From Burkholderiales bacterium (GTDB lineage Bacteria > Pseudomonadota > Gammaproteobacteria > Burkholderiales > SG8-41): a DNA stretch of 7,599 bases. Of this stretch, positions 4,785 to 7,599 are shown in pieces; the stretch's first letter is position 1; each line of letters begins with the position of its first letter. Under the pieces are notes generated by a model. The model did no database searches and had not been told where the DNA came from. It saw nothing but the letters and a program-made list of their open reading frames with translations. The position numbers and the translations under genes are program-made. Where the stretch lies: the NCBI GenBank assembly GCA_019746155.1, contig JAIESJ010000038.1:1-7599 (forward strand), given 5' to 3'.

Positions 4785-6074
4785 TCAGGCTTCGAGCGCG
4801 GCGCGGCGGCCTCTCGCCACATCCAGACTGGCGATGATCGCGATGCCGGCCACGAAATAGAGGCCGGTGACCAGCATCGCGAGCCGGTGATCGCCGCGCG
4901 TGAGCCACGTCACCAGCCCATAGGTGACCGGCCCGAGGATGGAGGACAGCTTGACCGCCAGCCCCCACAGACCGAAGAACTCCGCGCGGCGCGCCAGCGG
5001 GCTCAGGTAACCCACCAGCGCGCGTCCCGCCGACTGGCTGGAACCCAGGCACAGTCCGGCCAGATTGGCGGCCACCCAAAACAGCGCCGGTCCCTGCGCC
5101 GCATAGGCCAGCAGCACGGTCGCGATCCAGCCGATGAGCGTCAGCACGATGGTGCGCACATGGCCGAGACGGTCCTGCACCTGTCCGAACAGGAACGCTC
5201 CCGCCGCGGCGGTGATATTCACTATCAGGATCAGCAATATCGTGTCGCGAGTGGTGAAGTCCATCGCCTGCTGGGCATAGATCGCGGCGAGCGCGATCAC
5301 AGTCTGTATCCCCGCCTGGTAGAACACGATGCAAAGCAAGAATCGCTGCAAGTCGACATAACGATGCGCATGCCTGAGCGTTTCACCCAGGCGAGCGCAA
5401 GCCTGGCGAACCACTGCGCTGGCATTCGCCGCAGGAACGGCGCGTTCACGCAGGAACAGAAAAGTCGGCAGGCTCGCGGCCGCGAAAATCGCCGCGGTGA
5501 TCAGCATGGTAACGGGAACGAACCCTCCGGCCGGCACACCTTGCGCCTGCGCCCAGCCCACATAGACAAGACAGGCCCCGAGGCTGACCAAACCGCCAAG
5601 ATAGCCCAGGCTCCAGCCCCAACCCGAGACCCGCCCCAGCGCTTCGCCCTGCGCGAGTTCCGGCAGGAACGCCGCGATCAGGTTCTCGCCGCTGCCGAAA
5701 CAGAAATTGGACAGCACGATCAGCGTGATCGCGAGCCACAGATCGCCGCGTCCCACGAAAGCAAGCGCCGCGGTGAACAGAATGCAGCCGAGAGTGGTGG
5801 CAATCAACAGCCGCTTCTTCGCCGCATGCGCGTCGGCATAAGCGCCCAGCACCGGCGCGGTGAGCATGATCAGCGCGTAGGACACCGCGAGCGCGCAGGT
5901 CCAGGCAAACGTCGCCCATGGCGCGTTGCCCGCGACCTCGGCAACGAAATAGGCGTTGAAAACGGCGGTGATGACGACCGTGGTGTAGCCGGAGTTGGCG
6001 AAGTCATACATCGCCCACGACCACACCTCCAGGGGACGAACGCCGCGAATCAGGGTTCTTTCCTTTGTGTTCAT
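4785..6074 (-). CDS. UMF1-family (Atg22-like) MFS permease
   Basis: This 429-residue polytopic inner-membrane protein is a major facilitator of the UMF1/Atg22-like family. Fungal Atg22 exports amino acids from the vacuole; bacterial members have no settled substrate. The N-terminal signature VWSWAMYDFANSGYTTVV (17-34) is characteristic, followed by many hydrophobic segments consistent with about 12 helices. The loop PVLGAYADAHAAKKRLL matches the MFS helix 2-3 motif (G-x-x-x-D-x-x-x-x-K/R-K/R). Later blocks FCFGSGENLIAAFLPEL, RVSGWGWSLGYLGG and GRALVGYLSP are also family-like. I chose ATG 6074, which gives MNTKERTLIRG before the first helix; a GTG at 6116 would add 14 residues without family resemblance. 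Neither start has a good Shine-Dalgarno. The gene stands alone between a small unknown gene and the divergent repeat-protein gene. Confidence 0.93.
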   Translation of the reverse strand: MNTKERTLIRGVRPLEVWSWAMYDFANSGYTTVVITAVFNAYFVAEVAGNAPWATFAWTCALAVSYALIMLTAPVLGAYADAHAAKKRLLIATTLGCILFTAALAFVGRGDLWLAITLIVLSNFCFGSGENLIAAFLPELAQGEALGRVSGWGWSLGYLGGLVSLGACLVYVGWAQAQGVPAGGFVPVTMLITAAIFAAASLPTFLFLRERAVPAANASAVVRQACARLGETLRHAHRYVDLQRFLLCIVFYQAGIQTVIALAAIYAQQAMDFTTRDTILLILIVNITAAAGAFLFGQVQDRLGHVRTIVLTLIGWIATVLLAYAAQGPALFWVAANLAGLCLGSSQSAGRALVGYLSPLARRAEFFGLWGLAVKLSSILGPVTYGLVTWLTRGDHRLAMLVTGLYFVAGIAIIASLDVARGRRAALEA

Positions 6075-6229
6075 ATCAGGCGATGAACCGGGGAAAGAAT
6101 GTGAGAAAAGGCACACGCAAGCGGATCATCAAAAGCATGAAGTAACCCCATAGTGTGACGAAATACCTTGGGAAAAACCGTTTATCGGCATCTAATTTAC
6201 CGTTGCCGGAAGGATTTATGTCGGACAAC

Positions 6230-6248
6230 TGTATACCGCTTGTATACC
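6230..6248 (+). promoter_or_regulatory. Direct repeat TGTATACC x2, possible operator or promoter element
   Basis: TGTATACC occurs at 6230-6237 and again at 6241-6248, 11 bases apart (about one helical turn), some 58 bases before the start of the repeat-protein gene and about 155 bases upstream of the divergent permease. Each copy contains the palindrome GTATAC. It could be a paired binding site or an extended -10-like element; I cannot match it to a known regulator. Confidence 0.25.
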
Positions 6249-6292
6249 ATTTTCAGAGCGGTCGGGTAAGCTTCGTTTTGCTTGTTTTAAAA

Positions 6293-6298
6293 AAGGAG
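6293..6298 (+). promoter_or_regulatory. Ribosome binding site AAGGAG of the ERPEK-repeat gene
   Basis: AAGGAG lies seven bases before ATG 6306, in an A-rich leader. It is the clearest ribosome binding site on the plus strand of this window and fixes the start of the small exported protein. Confidence 0.75.
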
Positions 6299-6305
6299 AA
6301 TCGAT

Positions 6306-6659
6306 ATGTTTCGTCTCAACAAGATAATGGCAGCTGTCGGCACGGCGCTTCTCGCAGGCGCCTTTCAAGCCGCTCTGGCTCAAACCATCGGCATCGACCA
6401 GGCCATCACCAGCGTCAGCGGCAACCTCCAAAAAAACCCCGATAACCAGGGCTTGAAAAATGCCCTGGAGCGGCTGGAGCGCAATCAGGAGCGGCACAAG
6501 ACCAAGGAAATGGAGCGGGTCGAACGCCCGGAAAAACGTGAGCGGGTCGAACGCGCGGAAAAGATTGAACGCCCGGAAAAAATCGAGCGCCCCGAAAAAG
6601 CGGAAAGACCGGAGCGGACAGAGCGCCCGGAAAAAATCGAGCGCCAGGGACGTTCTTAG
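6306..6659 (+). CDS. Small exported protein with [VI]ERPEK hexapeptide repeats, unknown function
   Basis: A 117-residue protein with a Sec-type signal peptide: basic start MFRLNK, hydrophobic core to about residue 24, likely cleavage after ALA at about 25. A short region follows (26-65, IGIDQAITSVSGNLQKNPDNQGLKN...LERLERNQERH) that looks helical. The C-terminal half (about 69-117) is built of six-residue units, VERPEK, VERAEK, IERPEK twice, AERPER, TERPEK, ending IERQGRS. This tail is alternately acidic and basic with a proline per unit, so it is probably disordered or extended. The start is well supported by AAGGAG. The next gene, 77 bp downstream on the same strand, encodes an exported FecR-domain protein whose C-terminal tail has the same kind of repeat, so the two are likely linked in origin and perhaps in role. 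I do not recognise a family and give no function. Confidence 0.82.
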   Translation: MFRLNKIMAAVGTALLAGAFQAALAQTIGIDQAITSVSGNLQKNPDNQGLKNALERLERNQERHKTKEMERVERPEKRERVERAEKIERPEKIERPEKAERPERTERPEKIERQGRS

Positions 6660-6690
6660 TGCACATGCAATGAATGATGCCCAGCCTTCC

Positions 6691-6715
6691 TCCTCTCCCC
6701 GCAACGGGGAGAGGA
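6691..6715 (+). repeat. Strong hairpin CCTCTCCCCG-CAA-CGGGGAGAGG between the two repeat-protein genes
   Basis: CCTCTCCCCG (6692-6701) and CGGGGAGAGG (6705-6714) pair perfectly around CAA, with an extra T-A pair outside (6691/6715). It lies 32 bases after the stop of the small exported protein and 22 bases before the FecR gene. No T-run follows, so it is more likely a dispersed palindrome or an RNA hairpin limiting readthrough or protecting the upstream message than an intrinsic terminator. Confidence 0.7.
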
Positions 6716-6736
6716 AGTAAACGCAAAGAACAGGGT

Positions 6737-7599
6737 ATGAAGAGGCTGATGGCCGTTCTGATATTGCCGGCGCTCGCGTTCGCCGGCATGTCCGCCCGCG
6801 CCGAAATCGTCGGCCAGGTATTGCTTGCGGCGGGCGATGTGGTCGCCGTGCGCGCCGGCAAAGCGCTGCCCCTCGCGCCGGGCATGATGATCGAAGATAA
6901 AGACACCCTGCGCACCGGAACGACAGGCAACCTTCAGCTGCGTTTCACCGACACCAGCACCATGTCGCTGCGGGAAAACAGTGAACTCGCGATCGAACAA
7001 TATCGCTTCAGCGGCCGCGCCGACGGGCTGGAGAGAGCGTTTTACCGGCTGCTGAAAGGCGGCCTGAGCACCGTTACCGGCCTGATCGGCCGTACCCGGC
7101 GCGAGAACTACCGTATCGACACCGCCACTGCGACCATCGGCATACGCGGCACGGAGTTTGCGCTGATGTCGTGTCAAGCCGGCAGTTGCCTCCATGCCGA
7201 CGGCAGCAAGGCCAGGGACGGACTCTACGGCGGGGTCACCGGCGGCGTTGTCGCGGCCATCACCAGGAGCGGGGAATTCCGTTTCGGCGTCGGCGAAACC
7301 TTTTTCGCCGCAAGCATCGACCGGCCGGTTGAGAAGCTGACCAGACCGCCGGTATTCCTGCACCAACGTCCCACAAACCAGCAAAGCGGTAGCACCGGTT
7401 CAGGAAGCAGCACTTCCCCCGGAACAGGCAAGAGTTTCTCTTCAAAGGGCAGTACAAGTGGTGGTTCGGACCGCGAGCAGACGACGGGGGGCAGCAACCG
7501 CCCGGGAAAGGTCGAGTCCCCGGAGAAGGTTGAACGCTCTGAGAAAGTTGAACGCCCGGAAAAGGTCGAACGCTCTGAGAAAGTTGAACGCCCGGAGAA
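6737..7599 (+). CDS. Exported FecR-domain protein with C-terminal ERPEK-type repeats (3' end outside window)
   Basis: The first 287 residues are visible and the frame is open at the right edge. Residues 1-22 form a Sec signal peptide (MKRLMAVLILPALAFAG..., cleavage likely after ARA at 22). A FecR domain spans about 23-145: AAGDVVAVRAGKALPLAPG (31-49), then DTLRTGTTGNLQLRF (56-70), and the conserved end YRIDTATATIGIRGTEF (125-141). It lacks the cytoplasmic and transmembrane parts of the FecR anti-sigma factor, so this is the stand-alone exported type, whose role is not settled. Cys146 and Cys151 follow the domain and could form a disulfide. Next is a Gly/Ser/Thr-rich linker (about 214-256), then six-residue repeats VE[RS][PS]EK from 259 to the edge. 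ATG 6737 is preceded by only weak AGGG, so coupling to the upstream gene is possible. Confidence 0.92.
   Translation, partial: MKRLMAVLILPALAFAGMSARAEIVGQVLLAAGDVVAVRAGKALPLAPGMMIEDKDTLRTGTTGNLQLRFTDTSTMSLRENSELAIEQYRFSGRADGLERAFYRLLKGGLSTVTGLIGRTRRENYRIDTATATIGIRGTEFALMSCQAGSCLHADGSKARDGLYGGVTGGVVAAITRSGEFRFGVGETFFAASIDRPVEKLTRPPVFLHQRPTNQQSGSTGSGSSTSPGTGKSFSSKGSTSGGSDREQTTGGSNRPGKVESPEKVERSEKVERPEKVERSEKVERPE
7511..7599 (+). repeat. 18-bp tandem repeat encoding VE[RS][PS]EK, with 36-bp higher order
   Basis: Five 18-bp units are visible, each encoding VE(R/S)(P/S)EK. Units alternate between VERSEK (GTTGAACGCTCTGAGAAA) and VERPEK, giving a 36-bp pattern; two 36-bp blocks are nearly identical at DNA level (7529-7564 and 7565-7599). 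The array continues past the edge, so its full length is unknown. Confidence 0.85.

Noticed and set aside
4686..6086. 466-codon open frame on the plus strand rich in Arg, Gln, His and Glu
   Set aside because: It is antisense to the UMF1 permease, has a composition typical of a shadow frame in GC-rich DNA, and shows no domain, while the minus strand encodes a clear membrane protein.
6155..6445. 96-codon plus-strand open frame overlapping the start of the repeat-protein gene
   Set aside because: It overlaps the signal-peptide region of the 6306 gene in another frame, lacks a ribosome binding site, and the 6306 gene has a clear AAGGAG and signal peptide.
7511..7599. Tandem repeat as a CRISPR array
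   Set aside because: Units are contiguous 18-bp codon-aligned repeats with no unique spacers, and they stay in frame with the FecR-domain protein.

Overview
The window looks like a chromosomal stretch from a GC-rich proteobacterium, most likely a betaproteobacterium (Burkholderiales/Nitrosomonadales type). This is inferred from high GC at third codon positions, from protein resemblance (a Tat-exported TRAP-type binding protein, PmbA, DarP, MogA, a UMF1-family permease) and from the divergent pmbA/darP pair also seen in gammaproteobacteria. No rRNA, tRNA, CRISPR array, transposase or phage gene was found.

Layout. On the minus strand, 1-386 is the N-terminal third of a TRAP transporter binding protein that runs off the left edge, followed by a 265-bp gap with palindromic REP-like DNA. 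pmbA/tldE (652-1992, minus) is divergent from darP/yjgA (2065-2577, plus). A 322-bp gap rich in repeats then leads to mogA (2900-3505, plus), a 90-bp repeat-bearing spacer and a serine esterase of the phospholipase/carboxylesterase family (3596-4288, plus). Facing the esterase on the minus strand are a 64-codon small gene with a strong ribosome binding site (4502-4696) and, behind it, a coding-looking stretch without a normal start (4257-4505). A UMF1/Atg22-like permease (4785-6074, minus) follows.

The right end (6306-7599) is the least conventional part. A small secreted protein with an acidic/basic hexapeptide repeat (consensus [VI]ERPEK) is followed, after a strong hairpin, by an exported FecR-domain protein. 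The visible C-terminal tail of that protein carries the same kind of repeat and runs off the right edge. Sharing one low-complexity repeat between two adjacent exported proteins suggests a common origin or a common partner in the envelope.

Most genes are unrelated housekeeping functions: TldD/E peptide processing, 50S subunit maturation, molybdenum cofactor synthesis, an esterase and a transporter. The gaps are unusually rich in dispersed repeats: REP-like palindromes with a conserved loop, 7-bp tandem repeats, a CTCTGTG-type repeat and a CCTCTCCCCG palindrome. I see no clear new defence or mobile system. The best candidates for something undescribed are the repeat-sharing FecR pair and the small-gene/frameshift locus at 4257-4696.
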